DNA of 64,000 bases, taken from contig NZ_CP034245.1 of NCBI RefSeq assembly GCF_003931875.1, positions 2,976,001 through 3,040,000 on the forward strand, given 5' to 3'. The notes beneath the pieces were generated by a model. It was not told the origin of the DNA. It searched no databases and was given only the letters and a program-made list of their open reading frames with translations. Position numbers and translations under genes: made by a program. Below are positions 24,860-33,517 of this stretch, in pieces; positions within the stretch are counted from its first letter, which is position 1; each line of letters starts with the position of its first letter. The stretch comes from Microbacterium sp. 10M-3C3 (lineage in GTDB: Bacteria; Actinomycetota; Actinomycetes; Actinomycetales; Microbacteriaceae).

Positions 24860-26140
24860 TCAGCGCAGGTTGCCGTTCGAGCACGTGTTCTGCGCGGCGG
24901 TCTGCCCGGCAATCGTCGAGGGCAGTGCCACCGGCGTCTCGGTCGGTGCCGGATTCGCCGCATCCGTCGGCGCGGTCGTCGGCGCCTCGGTCGGAGCCTC
25001 CGTCGGCGTCGCGCCGTCGCCCCCGTCTTCGACGATGACGCCGTCGCCCTGGCTCGCCTTGCCGGTCAGCTCGATCGGCTGATTCGCCTCGAGCGCCGCC
25101 CACAGGGCGTCGGCCGCCGGCTTGTTCGGCACGACGCGGTTCGGGTCGGCGGGATCGGCCAGGGTCGGGTACTGCACGAAGACGATCTCGTCGAAGGGGA
25201 CGTCCTTCACCGCGAGCGCGATCTGCACGAGCGTCATCGGGTTCGTGAGGCTCGTCGACGGGTCGACGTTCTTCAGCGCCGTCGAGGCCAGCGAGAACAG
25301 CGTCGCCGGGTTGGACAGGACGTCCTCGCTCACGAGCTTGCGCGCGAGCTTGGCCATGTACTGCTGCTGGTTGGAGATGCGGCCGAGGTCGCCGCCGTCG
25401 CCGACGCCGTGACGCGTGCGCAGGAACTGCAGCGCCTCGAGGCCCTGGATGTTGCGGGTACCGGCGGGCCAGTCGATGCCCGTGTAGCGGTCGCGGATGC
25501 CGTTCGCGATGCAGACGTCGACGCCGCCGATCGCATCTGTGATGTTGATCACGCCGCCGAAGGTCGTCTTGGCCGCGAACGGAATGTTCTGGCCGCTCAG
25601 CTCGGAGACGGTCTTCACGACGCACGACAGACCGCCGTACGAGTAGGCGCTGTTGATCTGCTGCTTGCTCATCGCCGACGTGGTCTTCCCGTCCGCGTTC
25701 GTGCATGACGGGATCGGCACCATGAGGTCGCGCGGGAAGGAGATCACCGTCACCCGGCGCGGGTTGTCGGAGATGTGGACGAGCATGTTCACGTCGTTGA
25801 GGTTGTCGGCCGCGTCCGGGCCCGTGCAGCGCGCGCCGAAGTACTGCGCGAACTCGGGCTCGCACTCGTCCGTGCCCGCGATGAAGAGGTTGACGCCGCC
25901 TTCGATCGCCCCGATGTCGGGCGGTACGGGGCTCTGCCCCTCGAGGTCGACGGCGTCGGCCGTGAAGCTCGACACACCGTCGTAGACCGCCCACGCCGCG
26001 ACCCCGCCGCCGGCGACCAGCACGACCGCGAGCGCGACCGCGACGATGCGCATGATCTGCGAGAACGGGCCGGGTGAGGTGAGTCGACCGTGACGCGCCA
26101 CCGTGCGGCGGCCGCGCGAAACGGGCGTGGTCGGGCTCAC
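24860..26140 (-). CDS. LytR-CpsA-Psr (LCP) family cell-wall glycopolymer ligase
   Basis: 426 residues from a GTG with GGAAGGA seven bases upstream. A basic cytoplasmic N-terminus is followed by one helix (about residues 30-52) and an extracytoplasmic LCP domain. Conserved stretches include NLNDVNMLVHIS, VTVISFPRDLMVPIP with the RD pair, KQQINSAYSYGG and ALQFLRTRHGVGDGGDLGRISNQQQYM, which hold the arginines and aspartates of the phosphotransferase site. The C-terminus is a Thr/Pro/Ala-rich tail. LCP proteins attach teichoic-acid-like or other polymers to peptidoglycan. It is the first chromosomal gene beyond the tRNA-Ser insertion point. Confidence 0.9.
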   Translation of the reverse strand: MSPTTPVSRGRRTVARHGRLTSPGPFSQIMRIVAVALAVVLVAGGGVAAWAVYDGVSSFTADAVDLEGQSPVPPDIGAIEGGVNLFIAGTDECEPEFAQYFGARCTGPDAADNLNDVNMLVHISDNPRRVTVISFPRDLMVPIPSCTNADGKTTSAMSKQQINSAYSYGGLSCVVKTVSELSGQNIPFAAKTTFGGVINITDAIGGVDVCIANGIRDRYTGIDWPAGTRNIQGLEALQFLRTRHGVGDGGDLGRISNQQQYMAKLARKLVSEDVLSNPATLFSLASTALKNVDPSTSLTNPMTLVQIALAVKDVPFDEIVFVQYPTLADPADPNRVVPNKPAADALWAALEANQPIELTGKASQGDGVIVEDGGDGATPTEAPTEAPTTAPTDAANPAPTETPVALPSTIAGQTAAQNTCSNGNLR

Positions 26141-26182
26141 GGAGATCCTTCCGGACGGGGAAAGGGCGGGCAGCGCCCCATA

Positions 26183-27829
26183 TTAGGGCCGGACGCCTGT
26201 GAACCCGGTGAAGGACTCTCGCAGCAGCCCGTGTTCGGAGATCACGGCACGAGCGAGGGTCTTGTAGCCCTGCGACTCGAAGAACACCGTGATGCGGTCG
26301 GCTTCGACGGCCATGACCGTCCCCTCCCCCCACTCGGCGTGCGTCACGGGCTCGTCCACCTGCCACTCGTCGCCCCCGACGGATGCGGCCTGCGCGGCGT
26401 AGGCGGATCCGTCGGCGCACGTGTCGCAGTGGCCGCACGGCTCGGGCAGCTCCTGCCCGAAGTAGCCGAGCAGCACGTGCCGGCGGCACCGTCGCGTCTC
26501 GGCGTACCCCCGCATCATGTCCACGCGCGAGCGGTCGATGTGCTCGCGGTCCTCGGAGCGCTGGAGGGCGGCCGCGACAGCGGCCTTCTCGTCGCGGCCC
26601 AGCCAGCTCGCGCCGTTGCGATCGATGCGTGCGGCGGCGGTGTCGACCAGCAGGCTGAGGAGCGCGGTCAGGCGCCGGGGCGCGACCTCCGCCGCCGCGG
26701 CGAGGTCCGCGCGCGACACGGTGCCCCGGGCGGCGAGCGCGCCGACGACGCGGCGCAGCTCCGGAGCATCCGGATGCTTCGTCGCGAAGAACGTGCGCAG
26801 CGCGAGGTCTTCCGGCCGGTAGTGCAGCGTCGCCCGGGCGGCCGCGCCGTCGCGACCGGCACGGCCGAGCTCCTGGTAGTAGGCGTCGACGGAGTCGGGC
26901 ACGTCGGCGTGCACGACGAAGCGCACGTCGGGCTTGTCGATGCCCATGCCGAACGCCGACGTCGCGACGACCACGTCGAGCTCACCCGCGTGGAAGCGCT
27001 CGTGGACGCGTTCGCGCTCCTTCGCCGGCAGCCCGCCGTGGTACGCGGCGACCCGCAGCCCGCGCGCCGTCAGGTCGGCGGCGTACTCCTGCGTGCTGCG
27101 GCGCGTCGCGACGTACACCAGCCCGGGCATCGGCAGGCCCGCGACATCGTCGACCACGGCGGCCCGCTTGTCGGCGTCTTCGGGGTGCCGGCGCACCGCG
27201 AGGTCGATGTTGGGGCGGTCGACGTCGCCCGCGAGGATGACCGGATCACGCAGGCCCAAGCGCTCGACGATCTCGCGGCGCACCGGCAGCGACGCCGTCG
27301 CGGTGAGCGCGAGCACGGGCGGACGGCCGAGCCGCTCCACCGCGTCGCCCAGCACGAGGTAGTCGGGGCGGAAGTCGTGCCCCCACGCCGCGATGCAGTG
27401 CGCCTCGTCGACGACGAACAGCGACACCCCCGCCTCGGCCACCCGCGTCACGACGTCATCCTTTGCGAGCTGCTCCGGCGCGAGCAGGAGGTACTCGATC
27501 TCGCCGGCGTCCACGCGCTCCCACGTGTCGCGCGTCGCGCGCGCGCCGCGCGTGGAGTTCAGAACCGCACCGACGGGCGCGTCGGGCGCCTCGCCGAGCC
27601 GCTCGACCTGATCCGCCTGCAGGGCGATGAGCGGCGACACGACGACCGCGATCCCCGGTCGCAGCGCCGCGGCGATCTGATAGACCGCGGACTTGCCCGA
27701 CCCGGTCGCCCATACGACGAGCACGTCGCGGCCGTCGACCGCGGCACGGATCGCTTCGCGCTGGTCGGGATGCAGGTGGTCGAGGCCGAAGCGCTCGCGC
27801 GCGACGCCGTCGATGTCGAGGGAGGTCAT
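26183..27829 (-). CDS. recQ: RecQ family ATP-dependent DNA helicase
   Basis: 548 residues. Helicase motifs in order: Walker A ATGSGKSAVYQI, motif Ia SPLIALQADQV, DEAHCIAAWGHDFRPDY, LALTATA, then VVVATSAFGMGIDKPDVRFVVHAD and QELGRAGRDG. The zinc region has cysteines in RRCRRHVLLGYFG and CGHCDTC. A winged-helix part is reduced, and a C-terminal domain of about 60 residues follows, including HAEWGEGTVMAVEADRITVFF. RecQ unwinds recombination and repair intermediates. Length is shorter than E. coli RecQ, as in many actinobacterial versions. Confidence 0.9.
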   Translation of the reverse strand: MTSLDIDGVARERFGLDHLHPDQREAIRAAVDGRDVLVVWATGSGKSAVYQIAAALRPGIAVVVSPLIALQADQVERLGEAPDAPVGAVLNSTRGARATRDTWERVDAGEIEYLLLAPEQLAKDDVVTRVAEAGVSLFVVDEAHCIAAWGHDFRPDYLVLGDAVERLGRPPVLALTATASLPVRREIVERLGLRDPVILAGDVDRPNIDLAVRRHPEDADKRAAVVDDVAGLPMPGLVYVATRRSTQEYAADLTARGLRVAAYHGGLPAKERERVHERFHAGELDVVVATSAFGMGIDKPDVRFVVHADVPDSVDAYYQELGRAGRDGAAARATLHYRPEDLALRTFFATKHPDAPELRRVVGALAARGTVSRADLAAAAEVAPRRLTALLSLLVDTAAARIDRNGASWLGRDEKAAVAAALQRSEDREHIDRSRVDMMRGYAETRRCRRHVLLGYFGQELPEPCGHCDTCADGSAYAAQAASVGGDEWQVDEPVTHAEWGEGTVMAVEADRITVFFESQGYKTLARAVISEHGLLRESFTGFTGVRP

Positions 27830-27926
27830 GGTCCTAGTGCAACGCTAATCCCCGGATCCGGCTGCGGGGGTTGCGGATCGTGCCAGAGTCGAACCACCGG
27901 ATGTCGTACCGCGCCGAGGAGGAACC

Positions 27927-28286
27927 ATGGCCACACCCGTCGAGCAGCTCATGCACGCGAATCTCACCGAGGTCTTCGGTGAGCGCGGCAGCGCCGCGCG
28001 CGCCGAGGCCGCGGCGCGGACGTACGCCGCCGACGTCGTCTTCTCCGATCCGGACGAGGTCGTGGTCGGCGTCGACGCCGTGGTCGAGAAGGCCGGGAGG
28101 ATCCTCGACGGCGCGCCCGGGTTCGTGTTCCGCCCCGCCGGTCCGGTGCACGAGAACCACGACCTCGGCTACCTCGCGTGGGAGTTCGGGCCCGCCGATG
28201 CGGAACCGGTCGTCACCGGATTCTACGTGTGCTTCATCGAAGCGGGGCGCATCACGAAGGTCTACACGGTCCTGACCGCGTCCTGA
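27927..28286 (+). CDS. Nuclear transport factor 2-like (SnoaL) family protein
   Basis: 119 residues with a strong ribosome site (GAGGAGG) before the ATG. The pattern of an N-terminal helix (TPVEQLMHANLTEVFGERG), a central VVFSDPDEVVVGVDAVVEKAG segment and beta strands ending GFYVCFIEAGRITKVYTVL is that of a small cone-shaped NTF2-like fold. Such proteins bind or turn over small molecules, often polyketide or steroid-like. It stands alone, head to tail away from recQ. No catalytic residues can be assigned. Confidence 0.7.
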   Translation: MATPVEQLMHANLTEVFGERGSAARAEAAARTYAADVVFSDPDEVVVGVDAVVEKAGRILDGAPGFVFRPAGPVHENHDLGYLAWEFGPADAEPVVTGFYVCFIEAGRITKVYTVLTAS

Positions 28287-28314
28287 CCAGCCGACCGCGT
28301 CGAGGTCGCGCGGC

Positions 28315-29349
28315 TCAGGCGGCGCGTGACAGCTCCTCGCGGAGAATGCGGGCGCCGGCCGACAGCGCGGTCAGCTTGTCGAGAGCGACCTGGCGCGGCA
28401 GCGGCGCCATGCCGCAGTTCGAGCTCGCGATGAGGTCCGCCGCATCCACGAACTCCAGCGCGCGCCGCAGCGTGTCGGCGACCTCCTCCGCGCTCTCGAC
28501 GCGGGTGCTCGCGACGTCGAGGGCGCCGAGCATGACCTTCTTGCCGCGGATGAGCTCGAGGAGCTCGATCGGCACGCGGGAGTTGTGGCTCTCGAGCGAG
28601 ACGACGTCGATGCGCGAGCCCTGCAGCAGCGGGAAGGACTCCTCGTACTGCCGCCACTCCGGCCCGAGGGTCTCCTTCCAGTCGGTGTTGGCCTTGATGC
28701 CGTAGCCGTAGCAGATGTGCACGACCGTCTGCGCCTTCAGGCCCTCGGCCGCGCGCTCGAGGGCCGCGATGCCCCAGTCCTTCATCTCGTCGAAGAAGAC
28801 GTTGAAGGCCGGCTCGTCGAACTGGATGATGTCGACGCCCGCGGCCTCCAGGTCACGCGCCTCCTGGTTGAGGATCGCCGCGAACTCTTCCGCCAGACGC
28901 TCGCGGCTGCGGTAGTGCCGGTCGGCGAGCGTGTCGATCATCGTCATCGGACCGGGCAGCGCCCACTTGATCGGCCGGTCGGTCAGCGTGCGCGCGAACG
29001 CGGCGTCCGCGGCGAACACCGGGGCGTGCCGGGCGACGTCGCCGACCACCGTCGGGACGCTCGCGTCGTAGCGGTTGCGGATGCGGACGGTCTCGCGGCG
29101 CTCGAAGTCCACGCCGTCGAGGTGCTCGATGAAGGTCGTCACGAAGTGCTGCCGCGTCTGCTCGCCGTCGCTGACGATGTCGATGCCGCGGCGCTCCTGC
29201 TCGAGAACGGCACTGCGCAGCGCGTCGCGCTTGCCCTCGGCGAGCGCCTCGCCCTCGAGCTGCCACGGTGACCACAGCCGCTCGGGCTCCGCGAGCCACG
29301 CCGGCTTCGGCAGGCTTCCCACGATCGCGGTGGGCAGCAGCGCGGTCAT
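28315..29349 (-). CDS. mesD: Folate-independent methionine synthase, MesD type
   Basis: 344 residues from the ATG at 29349 (MTALLPTAIVGSLPKPAWL), overlapping the mesX stop as ATGA. The protein is only the MetE C-terminal catalytic barrel. Zinc/homocysteine-site motifs are seen in IQFDEPAFN, VVHICYGYG (Cys) and LIASSNCGMAP (second Cys). It lacks the N-terminal MetE domain that holds folate. Paired with DUF1852 it fits the MesD family of core methionine synthases, which need MesX and oxygen and whose methyl donor is unknown. The adjacent LysR gene probably controls the pair. Confidence 0.8.
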   Translation of the reverse strand: MTALLPTAIVGSLPKPAWLAEPERLWSPWQLEGEALAEGKRDALRSAVLEQERRGIDIVSDGEQTRQHFVTTFIEHLDGVDFERRETVRIRNRYDASVPTVVGDVARHAPVFAADAAFARTLTDRPIKWALPGPMTMIDTLADRHYRSRERLAEEFAAILNQEARDLEAAGVDIIQFDEPAFNVFFDEMKDWGIAALERAAEGLKAQTVVHICYGYGIKANTDWKETLGPEWRQYEESFPLLQGSRIDVVSLESHNSRVPIELLELIRGKKVMLGALDVASTRVESAEEVADTLRRALEFVDAADLIASSNCGMAPLPRQVALDKLTALSAGARILREELSRAA

Positions 29350-30323
29350 CGCGCGCCCGCCAGCTCGGCGCCGGTCCATCGCGCGAGGAGTGCGCCGTAG
29401 GGGCGCACGAGGTGCTCCTCGGCCCAGCGGCCCTGCACGACGGCGAGGCGGCTGCGCTCTTCCCGGTCGTACTCGATCCCCGTCGGCTCGAAGTCGGGCT
29501 GCTCGAGGCTCGGCCGGTAGAGCTCGCCCGCGACCGAGCGCGCGGCGTAGATCTCGGGTCGGTAGATCTTCTGGAAGGTCTCCATCGTGCTGACCGTACC
29601 GATCAGCTGCAGGTCGGTATACCCGTCGAGGCGGCCGTCGCGGACGTAGAAGGCGAGGGGGGCGACGCTCCCGCGCGGCATGAAGTACCGCACCTGCAGG
29701 CCCATCTTCGCGAAGTAGCGGTCGGTGAGCGACGGCGACCCCTCCTGCACGTACTCGACGCCGAGCACCGGATGGGTCGCGGCCGTGCGGCGATACGTGC
29801 GGCTCGTCGACACGCTGATGCAGATGAGCGGTGGCGCCGGGTAGTGCCGACGGAAAACGTCCGAGTCCACCAGGCGTTCGAAGAGCCGGCCGTGGAGATC
29901 GCCGAAGTCCTCCGGCACCGGGCCGCCGTCGGCGGTGGCGGCAGCAAGCGCGATGCTGAAGTCGTAGTCGCGCAGGTAGGAGGAGAAGTTGTTCCCGACG
30001 ATGCCCCGGTGGCGCTCACCCGTGCGCCGGTCGAGGATCGAGACGTCGAGGATCTCGATCGCGGGCACCGGCGCCGCGGCATCCACCTGCAGGTCGATCG
30101 AGACGATGTCGAGCTCGACCGCCCAGCGGCCGCGCTCCGCGTCGTCGGATGCGGCGAGGTCGGCGAAGCGGCGGTCGATCATCGCCAGCGCGGCCCGCAG
30201 GTTCTCGCGGCGGTTCGCGCCGCGCGCGAGGTTGGCGAAGTTGGTCGTGATCCGCGAGCCGGCCGACGGGACGTAGTCCTCGTCGAAGCGCGTCGTGGTC
30301 AGGCGGAACGCGATCTTGTCCAT
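29346..30323 (-). CDS. mesX: DUF1852 protein MesX, partner of MesD
   Basis: 325 residues beginning MDKIAFRLTTTRFDEDYVP, with conserved-looking stretches SRITTNFANLARG, HRGIVGNNFSSYLRDYDFS, YPAPPLICISVSTSRTYRR and METFQKIYRPEIY. These match the DUF1852 family, found almost only beside short MetE-like genes and required for MesD activity. Its biochemical role, possibly in supplying or activating the methyl group, is unresolved. It is the first gene of a two-gene operon, translationally coupled to mesD. The upstream region is shared with the divergent LysR gene. Confidence 0.82.
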   Translation of the reverse strand: MDKIAFRLTTTRFDEDYVPSAGSRITTNFANLARGANRRENLRAALAMIDRRFADLAASDDAERGRWAVELDIVSIDLQVDAAAPVPAIEILDVSILDRRTGERHRGIVGNNFSSYLRDYDFSIALAAATADGGPVPEDFGDLHGRLFERLVDSDVFRRHYPAPPLICISVSTSRTYRRTAATHPVLGVEYVQEGSPSLTDRYFAKMGLQVRYFMPRGSVAPLAFYVRDGRLDGYTDLQLIGTVSTMETFQKIYRPEIYAARSVAGELYRPSLEQPDFEPTGIEYDREERSRLAVVQGRWAEEHLVRPYGALLARWTGAELAGAR

Positions 30324-30371
30324 GGAGGACAGCGTGCCCGCAATGCCGGGTCATCAGGTAATCCGGCGTCA

Positions 30372-30390
30372 CTATGCAATGCCATAGCCT
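30372..30390. promoter_or_regulatory. LysR-type operator overlapping a leaderless -10 box
   Basis: CTATG and CATAG form an inverted repeat around 6 nt (30372-30387) in the 73-bp mesX/lysR intergenic region. It overlaps TAGCCT (30385-30390), the -10 box six bases before the lysR ATG, so autoregulation plus control of mesX is plausible. Confidence 0.55.
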
Positions 30391-30396
30391 GTGACT

Positions 30397-31338
30397 ATGT
30401 CCCAGCGCGCGAGCGGCATCACCCTTCAACAGCTGCAGTACTTCATCGAGGTGGCGGCAGAGGGGTCGATCTCGGCCGCGGCCGACCTGCTCTACGTCGC
30501 GCAGCCCACGATGTCGGCGGCGATGAAGGACCTCGAGCAGCGTGTCGGCCGCACGCTGCTGCTGCGCTCGGCGCGCGGGGTGACGCTCACGCTCGACGGC
30601 GTCGAGTTCCTGGGGTACGCGCGCCAGGTGGTCGAGCAGGCGCAGCTGCTCGAGCAGCGCTATCTCGGTCGGCCGCCCTCCCGGCGCCTGCTCGGCGTCT
30701 CCGCGCAGCATTACTCGTTCGCGGTCGACGCCTTCGTCCGCATGGTGAAGGCGACCGACGTGCCGGAGTACGAGTTCTCGCTCCGCGAGACGCGCACGTG
30801 GGACATCATCGAGGACGTCCGCACGCTCCGCAGCGAGCTCGGCATCCTGTATCGCAACGACTTCAACCGCGACGTGCTCGACAAGCTCCTGCGCGACTCC
30901 TCGCTCGCCTTCCATCCGCTCTTCGTGGCGGAGCCGCACATCTTCGTCTCCCGCCGCAATCCGCTCGCCTCACGCGAGCGGGCGACCCTCGACGACCTCG
31001 CCGCCCTGCCGCGGCTCACCTTCGATCAGGGCGCGAACAACTCGTTCTACTTCGCCGAGGAGATCCTCTCGACACTCTCGAGCAGCCGCGAGATCCGCGT
31101 GTCCGACCGGGCGACGATCTTCAACCTCATGATCGGCCTCGACGGCTACACGATCTCCACGGGCATCATCAGCGACGATCTCGACCCCGAGATCGTCGCG
31201 GTGCCGCTGGACGTCGATGAGCGCATCGAGATCGGCTGGATCGGCCGCACCGCGGTCCCCCTCACCGAGCAGGCGCAGCGCTACCTCGCCGAGGTGCGCG
31301 CCGTGGTCTCCGAGTTCGGCGTGACGCTCGTCGACTGA
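30397..31338 (+). CDS. LysR-type transcriptional regulator divergent from mesXD
   Basis: 313 residues from the ATG at 30397; a GTG two codons upstream is possible, but TAGCCT exactly six bases before the ATG favours a leaderless start there. The winged HTH is seen in ITLQQLQYFIEVAAEGSISAAADLLYVAQPTMSAAMKDLEQ. The effector domain continues through RLLGVSAQHYSFAVDAFVRMVK to ISTGIISDDLDPEIVAVPLD. Its position across a short shared promoter suggests it senses methionine need, homocysteine or a sulfur signal for mesXD. The effector is not known. Confidence 0.85.
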   Translation: MSQRASGITLQQLQYFIEVAAEGSISAAADLLYVAQPTMSAAMKDLEQRVGRTLLLRSARGVTLTLDGVEFLGYARQVVEQAQLLEQRYLGRPPSRRLLGVSAQHYSFAVDAFVRMVKATDVPEYEFSLRETRTWDIIEDVRTLRSELGILYRNDFNRDVLDKLLRDSSLAFHPLFVAEPHIFVSRRNPLASRERATLDDLAALPRLTFDQGANNSFYFAEEILSTLSSSREIRVSDRATIFNLMIGLDGYTISTGIISDDLDPEIVAVPLDVDERIEIGWIGRTAVPLTEQAQRYLAEVRAVVSEFGVTLVD

Positions 31339-31359
31339 GCCGGGGCCAAGCAACGGCTC
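31337..31359 (+). terminator. Short hairpin at the lysR 3' end
   Basis: GAGCCG (beginning within the stop codon) and CGGCTC pair across an 11-nt loop. No U-tract. Weak candidate for termination between two convergent genes. Confidence 0.35.
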
Positions 31360-31369
31360 GTCACCTCAG

Positions 31370-33154
31370 TTAGAAGAGCCGCTGCTCCGGGTCGTCTTGC
31401 TTACCGTCGGTCGGAGGGTCGCTCTTGGGAGTTCTAGCACGCCGCGGTCGTGAGCGCGGGAACCGCTCACCCTTCCCATACTCGACGTTCGGACCGCGTG
31501 CCGCTTCAGAGGTCCGCGTGATGATGGATCTGGTCTGAAGATCCGCGAGGATATCTCGAGCGCGCCAGACATCTATGTCGAACAGGTTCTGCAGAGTGCG
31601 GTTAGTCACCTTGCCGTACTCGTTGATATGCGCGACAACTTTGCGGTCGATCTCATCCGTTGTGCGCCGCTGGTAGCGCACGGCGGTGCCGAGCGCACGA
31701 AGTGCGTCGCTCCGAAGCCGGTACTGCTTGACTCGCGATCGTTGCGACTCCCGCGTGAGTTCCAGGATGCCGGGCACATCCTGAGCCATCCTCCTCAGAA
31801 TTAGCTCGGTTTCCGCTTGCCCCTTCTGTAGTACCGGCGCCATGTCGGCCGAGGTGACAGTTCTACGTTGGCAGAGGGAGTACAGCACGAGCATCGAATC
31901 CGTGTCCTCGCGCTCGTCCGCGGGCAATTGCGCAACGAATCGGGCAATAGAGGTTCTTGGGGCACCTCCAGCGAGCACGACCCGCACATAGTCCACGCCG
32001 TCTTCGATTACCGGCGGCTCCTGTCCAGCACGAATCATCTCGCGGAACATGCGATCCACGCCTCGCCCCGTCTCCTCTGCGAGCCGGAGCATGCGTGCCG
32101 CTTTGGCTAGCACGGGATTTCGCGGGGTGGATGCGTGGGTAAGGATGTTGCGGCTCGTGACGCTACCAACAAGCGGACCCGGAGAAATTGCGATGAACGC
32201 CGAGGGCGAATGTTCCAGGTTGACTGGTTGGTCCAAGTGGTAGTCGCGGTGTATCAGCGCATTCGATAGCGCCTCCCGAACTGCGACTTCTGGGAAGTCG
32301 GCGATCTCGATCTGTTGACCGTTGGGCAGGGTTAAAGGGGTCACGTTGCGGCGCGCCCAGATCAAGTCCATCGTCCGCTCGAACGCAAGTATTAACGGGT
32401 AGTTCAAGCGCTCCACGGCCGTCGCTTCACCACCAGGCGTCTGCCGGTATTGATAAAGAACTTGTGGAAGCTGGCTGGCCTCCTCGCTGAACAATAGGGC
32501 GCCAGCTCGCAGCAAGAACCCCTTTTCGTCCATCACGCCGAGCGCGCGGAGCAAGTCTTCGTCGCTGAGGAGGGCCAGCGCTTGTCGGTCATCTGGCACA
32601 CGCTGCAGTGCGTCACGCGCAGCAGTGAGCGCTCGCGGCGAGACATGAGATATCCGAAGCTCAGTCGACTGTGCTGACCAGTCGATCGGAAGTCGTTCTT
32701 CTCGCAGGCGGCGATGCTCCTGAGGAGTCAGCGGAACACAGTCCGTGCCAATTCGATGGGTTGCTTTGCCCTGCTTGTCGGCGTGAATATCAAAGCTCTG
32801 AAAGACGTCCAGGACGAGCAATGCCACGCCCGCGTGCTCTCTCAGCCGAGATCCCACCATTAGTGGCGGATCGGTTAGCTCATGAATTCGGCGCTGAACT
32901 ATGCGGGGGTCGAGGTCACACCCCATCATCGCTTCCCGGCCACCTCTGGAGTTCGCCACCCCCATCACAACTGTGCCGCCCCTGCTGTTTGCGAAACACA
33001 CGGTGGCGTCCACTAGTAGCTTGAGTGCGTCGTTCTTGCTGTGCGGCTGTTGTTTGAAGTCCAGATACTCGGACTCAAGACTGTCCGCGGTCGCGCCCTC
33101 ACTGATCTTTGCGAGGATGCGATCGAGATCAGCGTCACTAAGAGGCATAGCCAC
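31370..33154 (-). CDS. AlbA_2/Schlafen-type DNA-binding protein with GHKL-like ATPase domain
   Basis: 594 residues. The N-terminal AlbA_2 domain (about residues 20-150) has ESEYLDFKQQPHS and CFANSRGGTVVMGV. A divergent ATPase domain follows (about 280-400) with VREALSNALIHRDYHLDQPVNLE and AKAARMLRLAEETGRGVDRM. The C-terminal third looks like winged helices, ending in a basic tail. Codon use and base composition are less GC-rich than the neighbours, and it lies beside tRNA-Ser(UGA), suggesting recent transfer. Similar proteins are annotated as transcriptional regulators or solitary defence-associated ATPases. A second start (MPLSDAD, 33148) is possible. Confidence 0.8.
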   Translation of the reverse strand: MAMPLSDADLDRILAKISEGATADSLESEYLDFKQQPHSKNDALKLLVDATVCFANSRGGTVVMGVANSRGGREAMMGCDLDPRIVQRRIHELTDPPLMVGSRLREHAGVALLVLDVFQSFDIHADKQGKATHRIGTDCVPLTPQEHRRLREERLPIDWSAQSTELRISHVSPRALTAARDALQRVPDDRQALALLSDEDLLRALGVMDEKGFLLRAGALLFSEEASQLPQVLYQYRQTPGGEATAVERLNYPLILAFERTMDLIWARRNVTPLTLPNGQQIEIADFPEVAVREALSNALIHRDYHLDQPVNLEHSPSAFIAISPGPLVGSVTSRNILTHASTPRNPVLAKAARMLRLAEETGRGVDRMFREMIRAGQEPPVIEDGVDYVRVVLAGGAPRTSIARFVAQLPADEREDTDSMLVLYSLCQRRTVTSADMAPVLQKGQAETELILRRMAQDVPGILELTRESQRSRVKQYRLRSDALRALGTAVRYQRRTTDEIDRKVVAHINEYGKVTNRTLQNLFDIDVWRARDILADLQTRSIITRTSEAARGPNVEYGKGERFPRSRPRRARTPKSDPPTDGKQDDPEQRLF

Positions 33155-33299
33155 AGTCTGACACGAGTTTGGCGATTCGCACCCATGTCAGGCTTCTGCC
33201 AAACTTCCTCAAACTAGGGCCCGTCGGTGTCGCACCGCCCCCGCATACGTCGTCCTGACGCCGCTTGAGGAGATCTGGCGTGGAACGCCTCCCACGAAG

Positions 33300-33384
33300 C
33301 GGAGGGTGTGGGATTCGAACCCACGGGACATCGCTGCCCACTGGTTTTCAAGACCAGGTCCATCGGCCGCTCGGACAACCCTCC
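33300..33384 (-). tRNA. tRNA-Ser(UGA)
   Basis: Acceptor stem GGAGGGT pairs with GTGTGGG-region end ACCCTCC. The anticodon arm CTGGT-CTTGAAA-ACCAG gives anticodon UGA. A long variable arm and T loop GGTTCGAATCC mark class II serine tRNA. CCA is not encoded. A TAGACT box at 33416-33421 and a small leader hairpin (33392-33407) lie upstream. Confidence 0.95.
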
Positions 33385-33443
33385 CGGTGCCGGATGCCGC
33401 AGCATCCGCCGCCCGAGTCTATCCACTGACGCCGGGTCACCAT

Positions 33444-33498
33444 CGCGCCGCCGAATCACCACGTCCGCCGGGCGAGCGCGTGGTGACTCGGCGGCGCG
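33444..33498. terminator. Long intergenic hairpin (20-bp arms) after the citrate transporter
   Basis: Arms 33444-33463 and 33479-33498 match at 19 of 20 positions with a 15-nt loop. It lies 19 bases after the minus-strand stop at 33518. No U-tract follows, so it is either a U-less terminator or an RNA end-protecting structure. Confidence 0.6.
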
Positions 33499-33517
33499 GG
33501 GGCTGGCGAGGGATGCG

